Below are positions 35,258-44,064 of a stretch of DNA of 64,000 nucleotides, in pieces (position 1 is the first letter of the stretch; each line of letters starts with the position of its first letter). The stretch is from JBOGXA01 sp050694175 (lineage in GTDB: Bacteria > Actinomycetota > CADDZG01 > WHSQ01), in NCBI GenBank assembly GCA_050694175.1, contig JBOGXA010000014.1:1-64000 (forward strand). Reading direction: 5' to 3'. The notes under the pieces are model-generated. The model was not told the origin of the DNA. It saw nothing but the letters and a program-made list of their open reading frames with translations, and searched no databases. The position numbers and the translations under genes were made by a program.

Positions 35258-36184
35258 TCACGGTCGCGCTCGATTGGTTTCGCCGAAGCCTCTCTGAATA
35301 CCGGCGACGAGGGTGTCGGTCAGCTCAGCTGCGAGCTGGCCATCGGGATCGAGATCCGGGTCGAAGATCGTCAGTTCAAGACCGATGCACTTGGCGGAGG
35401 CCATCAGCATGGCCAGTAGAGATACGAGCTCCTGGTGCTCGAGGCCGCCGGGGTCGGGGGTATCAACTGCGGGCATGACGGCCGGGTCGAGCACGTCGGC
35501 ATCAAGTTGGACCCAGAAGCCGTCGAGCTCGCTCCTCTCCAGGCGAGCGAGGGCCGCGACGGCCGTTGCCTCCGGCCTCTCAGCCCGCAACTCGGCGACC
35601 GGCCAGGTGGAAATCCCGCGCTCGCGCAACTCTGCGAGGTGCTCGTCCAGATCGCGGATGCCGACGACTGCGACGTCCTCGTCCCGGACGTAGGGCCTAC
35701 GACCTTCCAGATCGGTGAGATCGGCTTGTCCGCGACCGGTTGCAAGGGCGAGATCCTCTCCGGCCGCCGCTCCAACCCCCACTGAGTTGCCCGGGTGTCG
35801 GAAGTCTGAGTGCCCATCGAGGAAGGCCACGCCATAGCGGCCGCGGCGGGACAGAGCCAGCGTGGCTCCGAGCAGGATGCTGCAGTCCCCACCGAGCACA
35901 AGTGGGAGCCTGTCCGCGTCAACCAGGGCGCCGACTCGGTCGGCCAGACGCGATGTGTAATGAGCTAAGCCCTCCGCGTTGGCCACACCGTCGCCCGCAC
36001 TCCACTCATGTCGATCGTATCGAGGCGGTGTAACGCAGCCCGCATCTTCGGCACCCAGCCGCCGGATGACCCCGCGGTCGCGGATGGCACCGGCGAGCTT
36101 GTAGCAGCCGGGTACGACCCCAGGCGCTGGAGGTCGAAGTCCGAGATTGGACGGCGCGTCCAACACGGAAATCTGAGCGCTCAT
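35258..36184 (-). CDS. Arginase/agmatinase family ureohydrolase
   Basis: A 308-residue binuclear metal hydrolase. Metal-site blocks: LVLGGDCSILLG (the usual His of GGDHS is Cys), AFLDGHSDFRHP (D-x-H-x-D) and VQLDADVLDPAVMP (D-x-D). The later DPDLDPDG segment is typical of the arginase side of the family. The His-to-Cys change occurs in a subgroup of arginase-like proteins and might alter metal use. The substrate is therefore uncertain. It lies in the accessory region directly before two broken genes. Confidence 0.88.
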   Translation of the reverse strand: MSAQISVLDAPSNLGLRPPAPGVVPGCYKLAGAIRDRGVIRRLGAEDAGCVTPPRYDRHEWSAGDGVANAEGLAHYTSRLADRVGALVDADRLPLVLGGDCSILLGATLALSRRGRYGVAFLDGHSDFRHPGNSVGVGAAAGEDLALATGRGQADLTDLEGRRPYVRDEDVAVVGIRDLDEHLAELRERGISTWPVAELRAERPEATAVAALARLERSELDGFWVQLDADVLDPAVMPAVDTPDPGGLEHQELVSLLAMLMASAKCIGLELTIFDPDLDPDGQLAAELTDTLVAGIQRGFGETNRARP

Positions 36185-36211
36185 AAAGCTCCTTCGGCGC
36201 GGTGCCCTGCC

Positions 36212-36457
36212 TCACACCCATCGCTGAATCGCAGCCATGTCGCGGTCGCACGGTGGGGAAATGGTGGCCAGGTCCCGGTCGTCACGCCTCGTTCTCCCCG
36301 GAGTCGGCTTGCTTGATGACGAGATCGTAGCTTCCTCCCACTGCTTGTCTAGCTTGCGGTTCCTGTCTAGCTTGCGGTTGGTGATGGTTACGACGAGCCA
36401 TACCAGCAGGCACTGGACGACCGCGGCGACCGCCTGAGCGATTACATAGCCCCTCAT
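36212..36457 (-). CDS. Small membrane protein (81 residues)
   Basis: ATG at 36457 has a textbook GAAGGAG site seven bases upstream. One hydrophobic helix (YVIAQAVAAVVQCLLVWLVVTI, residues 4-25) is followed by a charged tail in which NRKLDR/NRKLDK is a duplicated unit (18 bp direct repeat in DNA). The C-terminal part is polar and of uncertain reality. No family recognised. Confidence 0.5.
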   Translation of the reverse strand: MRGYVIAQAVAAVVQCLLVWLVVTITNRKLDRNRKLDKQWEEATISSSSKPTPGRTRRDDRDLATISPPCDRDMAAIQRWV

Positions 36458-36598
36458 TTCGTGCTCCTTCCCCGAACGACGCTCCTGCGGGAGCAAACAT
36501 GCATGCGACGGCGCCCTGCAGACGCCCCGCAGGCGCCCCGGAGACGCCCCGAGGGCGGATGCGTGAATCGCTCCGATTAGATCCTCGCCGGTCATCGT

Positions 36599-36704
36599 GC
36601 CCAGGGCGACTTCGGCACCTCAAATCCGCCGACGACGACAAGACCGTGGCGCGAAACAGCTGCTCGCGCCCGTTCCCTTCTGGTTGGTGCCCTGCCGGGG
36701 GCAC
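36599..36704 (+). repeat. 106 bp island repeat, copy 1, ending in a tRNA-Arg 3'-end-like sequence
   Basis: The segment from GCCCAGGGCGAC to CCTGCCGGGGGCAC aligns with 41066-41172. Its last 14 bases equal the tRNA-Arg 3' end (33869-33882) exactly, and CCCTTCTGGT precedes in both island copies. Another CCCTTCTGGT and an inverted copy follow within 60 bases. Confidence 0.6.
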
Positions 36705-36719
36705 GTTCCCTTCTGGTAC

Positions 36720-36962
36720 GTACCTTACGTAGGGCACGCAGCCAGAAGGGAACAGATCCTTACCCAGACGATTGATTCCTGGAGCGCGCTTCCCGTCTCC
36801 CTCGGGGTGGGCGGCCGATGCGGTGCGTCGTTCCTCCCTCAGCCAGATGAGACACCTTTTGATGGCACGCGCCTGCTCAAGCCGAAGCTGGCTACCCTCC
36901 TCGCCCGACGCGACGCAGATCTCGAAGGTGAAGCCAGTCTCCTGCTCTCTCGATTGCTTCAC
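36720..36962 (-). pseudogene. N-terminal part of a degraded hypothetical protein
   Basis: GTG at 36962 has GAAGGAGG eight bases upstream, and the first 65 or so residues look protein-like (KQSREQETGFTFEICVASGE; LRLEQARAIKRCLIWLREER). After about residue 65 the frame runs into the tRNA-like repeat and low-complexity sequence, so the real end is lost. The frame stays open to 36282 but without protein character. Divergent from the excisionase-like gene; possibly part of the same former element. Confidence 0.4.
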
Positions 36963-37089
36963 GACGCGGCCTCCTTCCCCTGTGCGCCACACGGCGATAC
37001 TCGACCCTAGACAACGTTTGACCGCCCGACCGGAGCCGTCGCTTGCAGGCGCGCCGGTGGACCGGCGCCTGGAACCAGGAGGTGGCTTA

Positions 37090-37340
37090 ATGGGTACGGC
37101 GAAGCGAGATTTCATGGACCATCGGGTGCAAGGACCACCTGGCGAGCGCGAGCTATTGACCTTGCAGGAAGTCGCTCGTCGACTCGGCGTCCCTAACACC
37201 ACGATCTATAGCTGGCGCCACCGAGGTACCGGCCCGAAAGGTCACCGCATCGGCAAGCACGTGCGGTACTGGTGGAGCGACCTCATGGTGTGCTCGAGGA
37301 GCACGAGGACCGTGGCTTCGGGAGTGTGCGACGTCGCTAG
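37090..37340 (+). pseudogene. Excisionase-like helix-turn-helix gene with one-base frameshift
   Basis: MGTAKRDFM start at 37090 after GGAGGTGGCTTA. Residues 17-60 (LLTLQEVARRLGVPNTTIYS and RIGKHVRYWWSDLMV) are the MerR/AlpA-type HTH_17 fold of phage and integrative element excisionases. Near 37291 the frame breaks; the +2 frame continues LEEHEDRGFGSVRRR to TAG at 37340, and adding one G would give the usual WLEEHEDR ending. No integrase gene remains nearby. Confidence 0.65.
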
Positions 37341-37486
37341 GACCCGACGGCTGTGGCCCCGATTGAGGCCAAACGCCACCGAAGGCCCAGGTCACGACGC
37401 CTCGATCTTCGGATTCCCTGTCTGAGAGTCGGAGACGGTCTGCGGTTGCCCATAAGGACGGCGAACTCTGCGGCGCAGCCGCGGAC

Positions 37487-37921
37487 CTACGACGCGGGAC
37501 TCTCCTGCATTACCCAGCCGTTACCGTCGGGATCCCTGAAGAAGACGAACGAGTTCCAGTCGCCCCCTGGTCCATCGACCCACGCACCATTCTCGAAGTG
37601 CTGTATGTCACTCACGTCTACGCCCTTGTCGATCAACTCAGTCCGAGCCCCTTCGATGTCCGGAACGACTAGCTGCAGACCCCTGAGTGAGCCCGGTGCC
37701 ATGCGCGCGAGCGACGGCCGGGACCCCGGCTCCCCCGCCCACACCCCAGTCCCGATCAGGATCGAACATCCCGACCCGGGAGGCGTCAACTGGACGACGC
37801 GGTACTCCTCGCTGAACGTGGTGTCGTAATCGACCTTGAAACCGGCGTGTTCTGCGTAAAAGGCCTTGGCGCGATCGATATCCGAGACCGGAACACACAC
37901 GACCTCAAGTTTCCGATCCAC
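37487..37921 (-). CDS. VOC (glyoxalase/dioxygenase) family protein
   Basis: A 144-residue protein with two beta-alpha-beta-beta-beta modules: LEVVCVPVSDIDRAKAFYAE and LQLVVPDIEGARTELIDKGV, ending in FVFFRDPDGNGWVMQE with the metal-type Glu. Such proteins include glyoxalases, bleomycin-binding proteins and unknown lyases; the precise role is open. GTG/ATG at 37921 lies about 40 bases after the TetR remnant on the same strand, a common TetR-VOC arrangement. Confidence 0.9.
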   Translation of the reverse strand: MDRKLEVVCVPVSDIDRAKAFYAEHAGFKVDYDTTFSEEYRVVQLTPPGSGCSILIGTGVWAGEPGSRPSLARMAPGSLRGLQLVVPDIEGARTELIDKGVDVSDIQHFENGAWVDGPGGDWNSFVFFRDPDGNGWVMQESPAS

Positions 37922-37960
37922 TCTCCGGAACTCCTTCTGAGTCGTCTTAGAGGTGGCGAA

Positions 37961-38163
37961 CTAGGCCGTCTCTCCCCGTAGCCGCTCGAGACCGTCCAGG
38001 ATAAGGTCGGCCCAAACTCGAACTCAAACTGATCGTCGCACCACCCCAACGTCGTATCCGCGTCGTGGCTTATCCCTTTGACCATCCTCGTGATGTGCGG
38101 GTATTCGTCCGCGACCTGCGCGAGCAAAGCCATCCTGTCCCCCACGGTGGTTCCAGCACTCAA
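37961..38163 (-). pseudogene. TetR-type regulator remnant, C-terminal domain only, frameshifted
   Basis: Minus-strand frame reads VADEYPHITRMVKGISHDAD, then TTLGWCDDQFEFEFG, and breaks near 38011-38013; the next frame continues DLILDGLERLRGETA to TAG at 37961. One missing G or C would restore the family ending. The DNA-binding N-terminus is absent, with a stop just upstream. A second remnant of the same family lies at 40956. Confidence 0.6.
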
Positions 38164-38208
38164 CTCCTTGACCTAACCTGAAATTGCGGCGGCCAAGAGG
38201 AGGTGACT

Positions 38209-38633
38209 ATGCACTTCGAGAACACGTTGACGATCCGCCGATCACCACACGAGGTCTTTGAGTACCTTGCTGCCTTCGAGAATGTGCCGCGTTGGAATTA
38301 CGCAATCGTAGAAACGCACAAGACCTCGCAGGGGCCGGTTGGTGTCGGGACCACCTATCGCCAGACGCGCTCCATCCCCTCCCCGGCGGAGGAAACCTTC
38401 ACTGTGACTGTGTTTGAGCCGGAGCATCGCCTTGCGATCCACGGCGATCTTGTTCCGTTTCAAGGAACGTTGAGCTACGAGCTGGAACCCGTTTCAGATG
38501 AACACTGCTCACGAATCGCGCCAATCTCGAGGGAAAGGGTTTGGCAAAGGTCGCGGCACCACTGCTTGGTGGTCGAGTCGGCGAAGCGGTAGCCGCGAAT
38601 CTCCAGAAGCTCAAGGAGCTCCTCGAAGCCTAA
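38209..38633 (+). pseudogene. SRPBCC/polyketide cyclase-fold protein gene with one-base frameshift
   Basis: ATG 38209 has AGGAGG five bases upstream. MHFENTLTIRRSPHEVFEYL and ENVPRWNYAI begin the START-like fold, continuing to LSYELEPVSDEH. The frame then breaks near 38504-38508; the next frame continues LLTNRANLEGKGLAKVAAPL and ends LQKLKELLEA at TAA 38633. One missing base would give a full ~141-residue protein. Divergent from the TetR remnant. Confidence 0.75.
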
Positions 38634-38849
38634 GCTACGAGCGGCCCTTTCTTGTTCACGAGCCGGCCCATCTCGACGCGACTAGCTCGCGAGGATGGAA
38701 TCGCAAGACCGAGCGGACGAACAATGTAGGGAAAAATGACAACGCCTCGTCTGTGTGCAACCGACCAGAAAGCGGAACTCCAATTATTCTTCGTTGGTTC
38801 TAACGTGGTCCAAGCAGGTCACGCCCATGATCGAGTTCCGGTTTCCGTT

Positions 38850-38882
38850 AAAAGGGGCGCCCACCGAAGCGGGCGCCCCTTT
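38850..38882. terminator. Strong bidirectional rho-independent terminator
   Basis: AAAGGGGCGCCC (38851-38862) pairs perfectly with GGGCGCCCCTTT (38871-38882) around an 8-base loop. On the minus strand it ends in TTTTAA, 24 bases after the stop of the LVIVD-repeat gene. Confidence 0.9.
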
Positions 38883-38906
38883 GTACCCGTTGTAGTTGCT
38901 CGTTGC

Positions 38907-40256
38907 TCAGCCCCGAGGTCGCAGCACGAACAGTCCACGATCCATGCTACTTACGGTCACGATGTTCTTCTGGCGGAAGTAGGGGTAGTTGCTCCATGTT
39001 CCGCCCTCGAAGCCGGGGTTGTCGTTCTCAGGGTAGACGTCGAAGAACGCTACCTCGGACAGTTCGCCCTGAGCAACCCGGCGGGTGTCGTAGACGCGCA
39101 GGCCCGAAGTGTAGTTCGAAGCGGTGGCGACCCGGCCCTCGGTGTAGAGGTTGTGGTCGGTGGACGGCGTGTCGTTCTCGAATCTCCCGATCACCGCAGG
39201 ACTGTTCAGGTCGCGCACGTCCCATACCCGGGTCGTGGTACCGAAGCCATGGTCGAGCTCGTCGAGTTCGTCGCCGTGCAGGAAGTAGCGCTGCCCGGGA
39301 ACGAGCCAGCCCTGGTGGCTGTACCCGTCGTCTTCGTATTCGACTCGGGCGAGCGCGACGGGGTTGGCCTTGTCGGTCACGTCGGCGATCGAAAGCGCGT
39401 TGATGATCCCGGTCGGATCGCCGTGGTGCGGCTCCGCGTTCGAGTTGAAGCAGATCTCCCGGCCCCGGTAGGTAGCGTCGGGCCCGTCGTAAACGACGCA
39501 TTGCGTGTCGTGGATGTAGCCGTGCTCCTCGAAGCAGCCGGCGAAGGTCGGGTTCGCGGGGTCGTTGATGTCGACCATGTGCAGGCCGCCGGCGCAGTTA
39601 AGTGATCGATCGAGGTTGCGCGCGCCGACCGCGTAGGCGAAGCCGGTGTCCTCGTTGATGTTGATGTTGTGGGAAGTGCTGAACTCATCGTAGTGAGCGG
39701 TCTCCTGGAAGACCACCGGGTCGCCGGTGACACCCCGCACCTCGGTCAGGTCGAGGACCTGCATCCCGTGGCCGAGCTGCTCGGAAACGACATACATGTG
39801 GTCGGCATGCACCTTCATGTCCCGCCAGAACGGGCGCAGCGGATCGAGCGCGTGAGCCGGGAGGATGCCCACCACATCGGGTCGCTTCGGGTCGCTGATG
39901 TCCACGATGACCGTGCCTTCGGTCCCGCCGACCAGCGCATAGTCCTTCCTGGTCTGAGGATCCGTCCACCCCCACGTGTCGTTAACGAACGACAGCCCGA
40001 GTTCGGCGAGCGTGAGATGACTCATCATGTCGATGCGGTCGCACGGATAGGTGCCGGCCGCCATACCGCGTACGCACGGCGCGAACGTCTTCGGGGCTTT
40101 GCTCTTTTGCGGAGCCCTGGACCGCGTCGCCGCGAAGTCATCCTGCTGCACCCGCATGTTGCGCGGAGTTGCTTCTTTATTGGCCCACGACGGTGCCAGC
40201 AATACCAGGCTCGTCGCTAGGAGCGCTAATGAAACGATGATGGCTTTGCTCCGCAT
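38907..40256 (-). CDS. Secreted LVIVD-repeat (choice-of-anchor B type) protein
   Basis: A 449-residue exported protein. ATG at 40256 has GGGGGGTAAGT directly upstream and opens a classic signal peptide (MRSKAIIVSLALLATSLVLL, then PSWA). The mature part is a beta-propeller built from LVIVD-type units: EGTVIVDISDPKRPDVVGIL, GMQVLDLTEVRG, LHMVDINDPANPTFAG, INALSIADVTDKANPVALA, TRVWDVRDLNSPAVIGRF, SGLRVYDTRRVAQGELSEVA. Function in these proteins is unknown; a cell-surface binding role is common inference. The gene is intact among decayed neighbours and ends at a strong terminator. Confidence 0.88.
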   Translation of the reverse strand: MRSKAIIVSLALLATSLVLLAPSWANKEATPRNMRVQQDDFAATRSRAPQKSKAPKTFAPCVRGMAAGTYPCDRIDMMSHLTLAELGLSFVNDTWGWTDPQTRKDYALVGGTEGTVIVDISDPKRPDVVGILPAHALDPLRPFWRDMKVHADHMYVVSEQLGHGMQVLDLTEVRGVTGDPVVFQETAHYDEFSTSHNININEDTGFAYAVGARNLDRSLNCAGGLHMVDINDPANPTFAGCFEEHGYIHDTQCVVYDGPDATYRGREICFNSNAEPHHGDPTGIINALSIADVTDKANPVALARVEYEDDGYSHQGWLVPGQRYFLHGDELDELDHGFGTTTRVWDVRDLNSPAVIGRFENDTPSTDHNLYTEGRVATASNYTSGLRVYDTRRVAQGELSEVAFFDVYPENDNPGFEGGTWSNYPYFRQKNIVTVSSMDRGLFVLRPRG

Positions 40257-40373
40257 ACTTACCCCCCAATTCCTTGTTGTGGGTGTCACCCGTTCACATA
40301 GTTGTCGGTTGTCGCGCATGGGTCTGCATCGGACCCCATGACGGCGATGTCGCCATCGGCTCCGGAACGCCAA

Positions 40374-40519
40374 GGTGAACCAGAATCAGACCCCGAAGTG
40401 TATTAGAGGCGTACATCGCCCGCCATCGTTACAGGGGTTGTGGTCGATCGCTCCCCGGGGTCGAGAATCCGAGCCAACGAAGACGGGGAACCCAGATCCG
40501 TAAGTGGGGCGGCCTTGAT
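40374..40519. other. Intergenic stretch, nothing recognised
   Basis: Upstream of the LVIVD gene; no clear promoter or coding sequence was identified. Confidence 0.3.
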
Positions 40520-40952
40520 TCAGCGGCCTGGCGCCACCGCGACAGGAGGGGCTCGCCCGAGATCAAGCAGGGTGTGTGGATGAAAGAATTGGCGACGAAT
40601 GGGGTTGATCTCGGTAATGGGGGCCGACCGAAATGTCGCCACCTCGTCCGGGTTGGTGCCACTCGCAATGACGAGATCGTCTTCTCTAAAGCCGAGCCTC
40701 ATTATTCGCGCAAACTAGCATCGGCGACTCCTCGTAGCAAACCAGTCTCAGGCCCTCAGAGCCTTCAGATTTCAACCGCAACTGGCCTAGGGCACCTAAC
40801 CCGGCGGAGAAATCGCGATACCCCCCACGTAGAGACCTGATTTCGGTGCAGCAGCGCCACCAGAGGCTGACTAACGCAGGCGAACCGCAAGTTACTGAGG
40901 CCCACCCATCTGGTGTAAGCGGATCGTTGAACCGCCTCTCGAAACCGGGCAC
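40520..40952 (-). pseudogene. Possible hypothetical gene split by a frameshift
   Basis: Two minus-strand frames abut near 40690-40700: an upstream frame (40952 down to 40686) ending LVCYEESPMLVCANNEARL, and a downstream frame FREDDLVIASGTNPDEVATF, then RSAPITEINPIRRQFFHP, ending at 40520. Joining them by one base gives about 140 residues with plausible composition. I recognise no family, and this may be chance. Confidence 0.25.
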
Positions 40953-40955
40953 AAC

Positions 40956-41055
40956 TCAGGGTTTGTCCCTCAGTCGATCTAGGCCGTCCAGGATCAGATC
41001 GAGTCCCAACCCGAACTCGAACTGGTCGTCACAACCAGCCGAGCGTCGTAACCGC
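40956..41055 (-). pseudogene. Second TetR C-terminal-domain remnant
   Basis: TTLGW, then after an extra T the frame CDDQFEFGLGLDLILDGL and DRLRDKP to TGA at 40956. It is a relative of the remnant at 37961-38163. Only about 33 codons remain recognisable, and the reading frame is broken by one inserted base. Confidence 0.55.
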
Positions 41056-41065
41056 TCCCTAGCAC

Positions 41066-41172
41066 GCCCAGGGCGACCTTGGAAGCTCAAAACCTCCCGA
41101 GATAACCTGGAGACCCGTGCGAAACCCCAGGTCGGGCGCGCTCCCTTCTGGTACGAATCCCGCCGGGGGCAC
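41066..41172 (+). repeat. 106 bp island repeat, copy 2, ending in a tRNA-Arg 3'-end-like sequence
   Basis: Aligns with 36599-36704. Its end (41151-41172) matches tRNA-Arg 33861-33882 at 20 of 22 positions, covering the T-loop half and acceptor strand. Candidate outer attachment site of a former integrated element. Confidence 0.6.
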
Positions 41173-41319
41173 CTTGATCCACCTATTCGAACTCGGGCGT
41201 GAGAAGAGAGCCGCGAAGACCTACTCAGCGTGCTTGACCATTCCGTCTTCGACGTTGACGGCTTTCAGAACAGCCTGGTTGAAGCGACGACGCACTTTAG
41301 GGTCACCTCGCAACCCGAT

Positions 41320-41688
41320 TCAGGAGCTGAGCGGGTTCCTAACCCCCGCTCGCGTCAAACAACGGTTCAAAACCAGTGCTTGGGGCTCTGCATCGGATGA
41401 CAGTCTCTGAGCCTTGAACTGCGCCCTTATCAGTACACCGGCGCTGTCGACTAGAACCCGAAGACTCTTGAACTTCCAGCCGTACTCTCGGGCGCAGGCG
41501 CGAACCTCAGCAGTCGCTTCCTCAGACATCCTTTGGTTCTTCTCTCCGGGCCGCAGCGACTCGCCTCGGCCAGATGTCGCACTGCGTCCACCCTCAGTAC
41601 AGGAAGCCAGCACGAGCACGACGACGAGGCAACTCCCAGCCTTCTCAGTCCGAAACGCTCCAATCCGTGGCTGTCTCCCCCTTAGCAC
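41320..41688 (-). CDS. Small putative lipoprotein
   Basis: A 122-residue frame from GTG 41688. A basic N-terminus is followed by the hydrophobic stretch CLVVVLVLAS and a lipobox-like LASC at about residues 27-30, then a polar region and RACAREYGWKFKSLRVLVDS, which looks protein-like. The two late Cys could form a disulfide. The ribosome site is weak, and the start is uncertain. No family recognised. It lies in the decayed region, so it may itself be a relic. Confidence 0.45.
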   Translation of the reverse strand: MLRGRQPRIGAFRTEKAGSCLVVVLVLASCTEGGRSATSGRGESLRPGEKNQRMSEEATAEVRACAREYGWKFKSLRVLVDSAGVLIRAQFKAQRLSSDAEPQALVLNRCLTRAGVRNPLSS

Positions 41689-42076
41689 CTCTCACTGAGT
41701 CACTACTCTCACCCCTATTACGCTGCCACGTCCCGAATGGTTCCGATAGGCGTCACCGAAACCGCTTCGTCCTGGACCCAGGCTGCGCTTGAAAACAATT
41801 CTTGCCTCAGAAGCGGGTGTCGGAGGATCCACTACCTCCCTTCGAGCTCGTATGAAGCAGTGAGGCATACCGAGTTCCTGATTGTGCGCCCCGTTCGTCC
41901 GGCTCCCCCCGGGGGCACGGGTCCCGAGACTTCACACCGAGACTTCACAGGGCACTCCCTACATCTGTGCACGAAGAAGGCACGTCAACTGCGCTGGGCT
42001 CCCTCCGACCTGGTCGCTCAGAACAGGCGCGTGCAACCGTCGGCTACAAGCCGAACCGAAGCGAGACGTCCCACGT
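41689..42076. other. Non-coding stretch with short direct repeats
   Basis: No gene-like frame. GAGACTTCACA occurs twice near 41927-41950, GCCTGATAA twice near 42080, and a further GC-rich sequence ending CGGGGGCACG near 41905 partly resembles the tRNA-Arg end. Nothing else seen. Confidence 0.35.
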
Positions 42077-43326
42077 CTAGCCTGATAAGCCTGATAACTG
42101 CGGACGTGAGGCGATTAGGTCCTCGATGCCGTCAGCAGCCGCGTGGGGTCCGCCTGCGTCACGGTAAGCCTGGGCAATCCTTCTCGCACCCTCCCGACAG
42201 CCGATCGCGTCGCGCACCGCGGCGCGTAGCCTGTCCGGGCGAAGCTTCTTGGCCGGTAGACGGGTTCCAGCGCCGGCGATGTCGACGCGTCGAGCCACCT
42301 CAAGTTGATCGCGGCCGAACGCTACGGCGCAAACGGGTACGCCGCGTGCAAGGGCTTTCTGCGTCGCGCCCATCCCGCCGTGAGTGATCGCACAGGCCGC
42401 ACGTTCGAGGAGGGGCCCGTGCGGAAGGAAAGACACCACGCGTGCGTTCGGCGGAGGATCGAACTTTCTCGGCGCGAGGGAAGGCACGGTGACGACGACG
42501 TGGACGTCCTCGTCCGCCAACGCCTCCAACGAACATTCGGCCAAGCGGCCGTCGTCCTGGAACTCCGATGAAGTCGTAACGAGCACCAAGGGTCCATCCA
42601 CATCGTTCAGCCACTCCGGCGGTGCCGTCGGAGGGTCCCAGGCACAGGGGCCAACCAACCGTACGGTGGCGGGCCAATCGGAGCGCGGATATTCGAACGG
42701 CCTGCCGTCATATAGAGGATCAGTGGCGGCGCGCGGAAGATATCGTCCGCGCCCTCGAGAAGCGGCAGCCCAATCCGCCGTCGAACTTGGTTGGTACGAG
42801 GGATCAGGATTCTTTCCAATGACCCGAAGATCAGAGGGCGCAACAAAGCGTCTCGCAAGTGTCCCAAAGGTCCTCGTGCCGGAGTGAGCCCAGGACCGAA
42901 CGGAGGAGCTTCACGCGATCGCAAGGGGATGGGGAATGGACACCAAGTCGCCCACGGACCGCCCCATGCCTCAGCCGTGGCCAAGGCTCCCCATGTATTG
43001 ACGTCGACGAGAAGAGCGTCGGGCTGCACGTCATCGATCGCATGCGTGAGGTCTTCGGCGTCGAGAGGGGCGCGCTCACCAAAAACCCGCACAAAACGCT
43101 TCAGGCTTCCGATCGGGCTTCGCGACAGATAGTCATCATGGTGAAGCCTCTCGATCGCCGAATCGATCGGCGCCGCGTCGAACCCACGGTCGCTCATCAT
43201 CCGGACCTCGGAAGCGAGCGTTCTCAAAACGATGTTGTGGCCGCGCTGCCGAAGTTCGTCGAGGATCGGCACCAACGGAAACAGATGCCCGCGGGCAGGC
43301 GAGGTATAAGCAAGGATCTGACTCAT
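42077..43326 (-). pseudogene. MGT-family glycosyltransferase (GT-B, macrolide type) with one-base frameshift
   Basis: From ATG 43326, MSQILAYTSPARGHLFPLVP and ILDELRQRGHNIVLRTLA begin the GT-B N-lobe. The frame runs to LILYMTAGR near 42702, where the frame shifts; the next frame continues PFEYPRSDWPATVRLVGPCA and the C-lobe VTTSSEFQDDGRLAECSLEA, with nucleotide-sugar motif THGGMGATQKALARGVPVCA. One missing C would restore TAGPFEYP. About 415 residues if repaired. These enzymes glycosylate macrolides and other hydrophobic acceptors. The upstream TetR gene overlaps its start, so the pair forms one operon. Confidence 0.85.
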
Positions 43327-43925
43327 CACGAGGCCTCCATGAGCGCTTGTAATAGTTCGACCAGAGCGAGTTCTGTTTGGCGGCGACTGAGGCGAGCGTC
43401 CCTGCGGAGGAGCTTCCATGTATAGACGTCACAGATCGCGACGAGCTGTGCCAACCGCCGTTGACGCTCGACTCCTTGCAACTCTGAGAGCGCGGAGGCG
43501 AACACACGCTCGCACCAAGCCTTGTGCGTAGCGCGGCCGATATCAACTAGCTCTCGCAGCTGCTCCGTCCGCTGCTCTTCTGCCAGAACCCGGAGCACGC
43601 GATCTCCGAGGTCCTCATAATGATTGAGCAGCACCCGGACGATCCCCTCGACGTCTCCGGCTGGGGCTTCATCACGCTGGCGCTGCACCCTGCTCGTCTC
43701 ACGCTGCACGGCGGCGGCGAGTAGTCCCTTCTTACTGCCGAAATGACGGATCAAGGTCTGCAGTGATACGCCCGCAAGCGAGGCAACGCCGTCAAGGGGG
43801 ATCTCCGTCGTAGGCGCGCTCCAGAACGTCTCGACCGCGGCATCGAGGATCTGCTCGCGGGTTGCGGCCACGGACTCTGCCCTAGCAACCATGTGGTAGG
43901 GCCGCCGAGTCCCACGAGCTTTCAT
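43326..43925 (-). CDS. TetR family transcriptional regulator
   Basis: A 199-residue repressor. The HTH lies at residues 21-66 (ATREQILDAAVETFWSAPTT; GVASLAGVSLQTLIRHFGSK). The C-terminal ligand domain is helical and family-variable. Stop TGA touches the glycosyltransferase ATG. An inverted repeat sits directly in front of the start and over the -10, implying autorepression and control of the glycosyltransferase. The inducer may be the glycosyltransferase's acceptor compound; this is inference. Confidence 0.93.
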   Translation of the reverse strand: MKARGTRRPYHMVARAESVAATREQILDAAVETFWSAPTTEIPLDGVASLAGVSLQTLIRHFGSKKGLLAAAVQRETSRVQRQRDEAPAGDVEGIVRVLLNHYEDLGDRVLRVLAEEQRTEQLRELVDIGRATHKAWCERVFASALSELQGVERQRRLAQLVAICDVYTWKLLRRDARLSRRQTELALVELLQALMEAS

Positions 43926-43962
43926 GTTAGTTAGACTAACGTCAAATTCAGGAGCATGTCAA
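43926..43962 (-). promoter_or_regulatory. Sigma-70-type promoter with overlapping TetR operator and leaderless start
   Basis: On the minus strand: -35 TTGACA (43962-43957), 18-base spacer, -10 TAGTCT lying in the inverted repeat GTTAG-TCTAA-CTAAC (43926-43940), then AACTAAC and the ATG. Transcription would begin at or a few bases before the start codon, so the mRNA is probably leaderless. Confidence 0.6.
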
Positions 43963-44064
43963 TGGCTTCTCCAACGAGACGACTCGTTTCCATGGGACGC
44001 AGGAAGTCTCTTTGCATTCAGCTGATATCGATCGGCCTTGGTTCGCATTAGGGGTGTTTGGGTA

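Noticed and set aside
38736..39605. Plus-strand frame of 289 codons
   Set aside because: Antisense to the LVIVD-repeat gene; that gene has a signal peptide, ribosome site and terminator.
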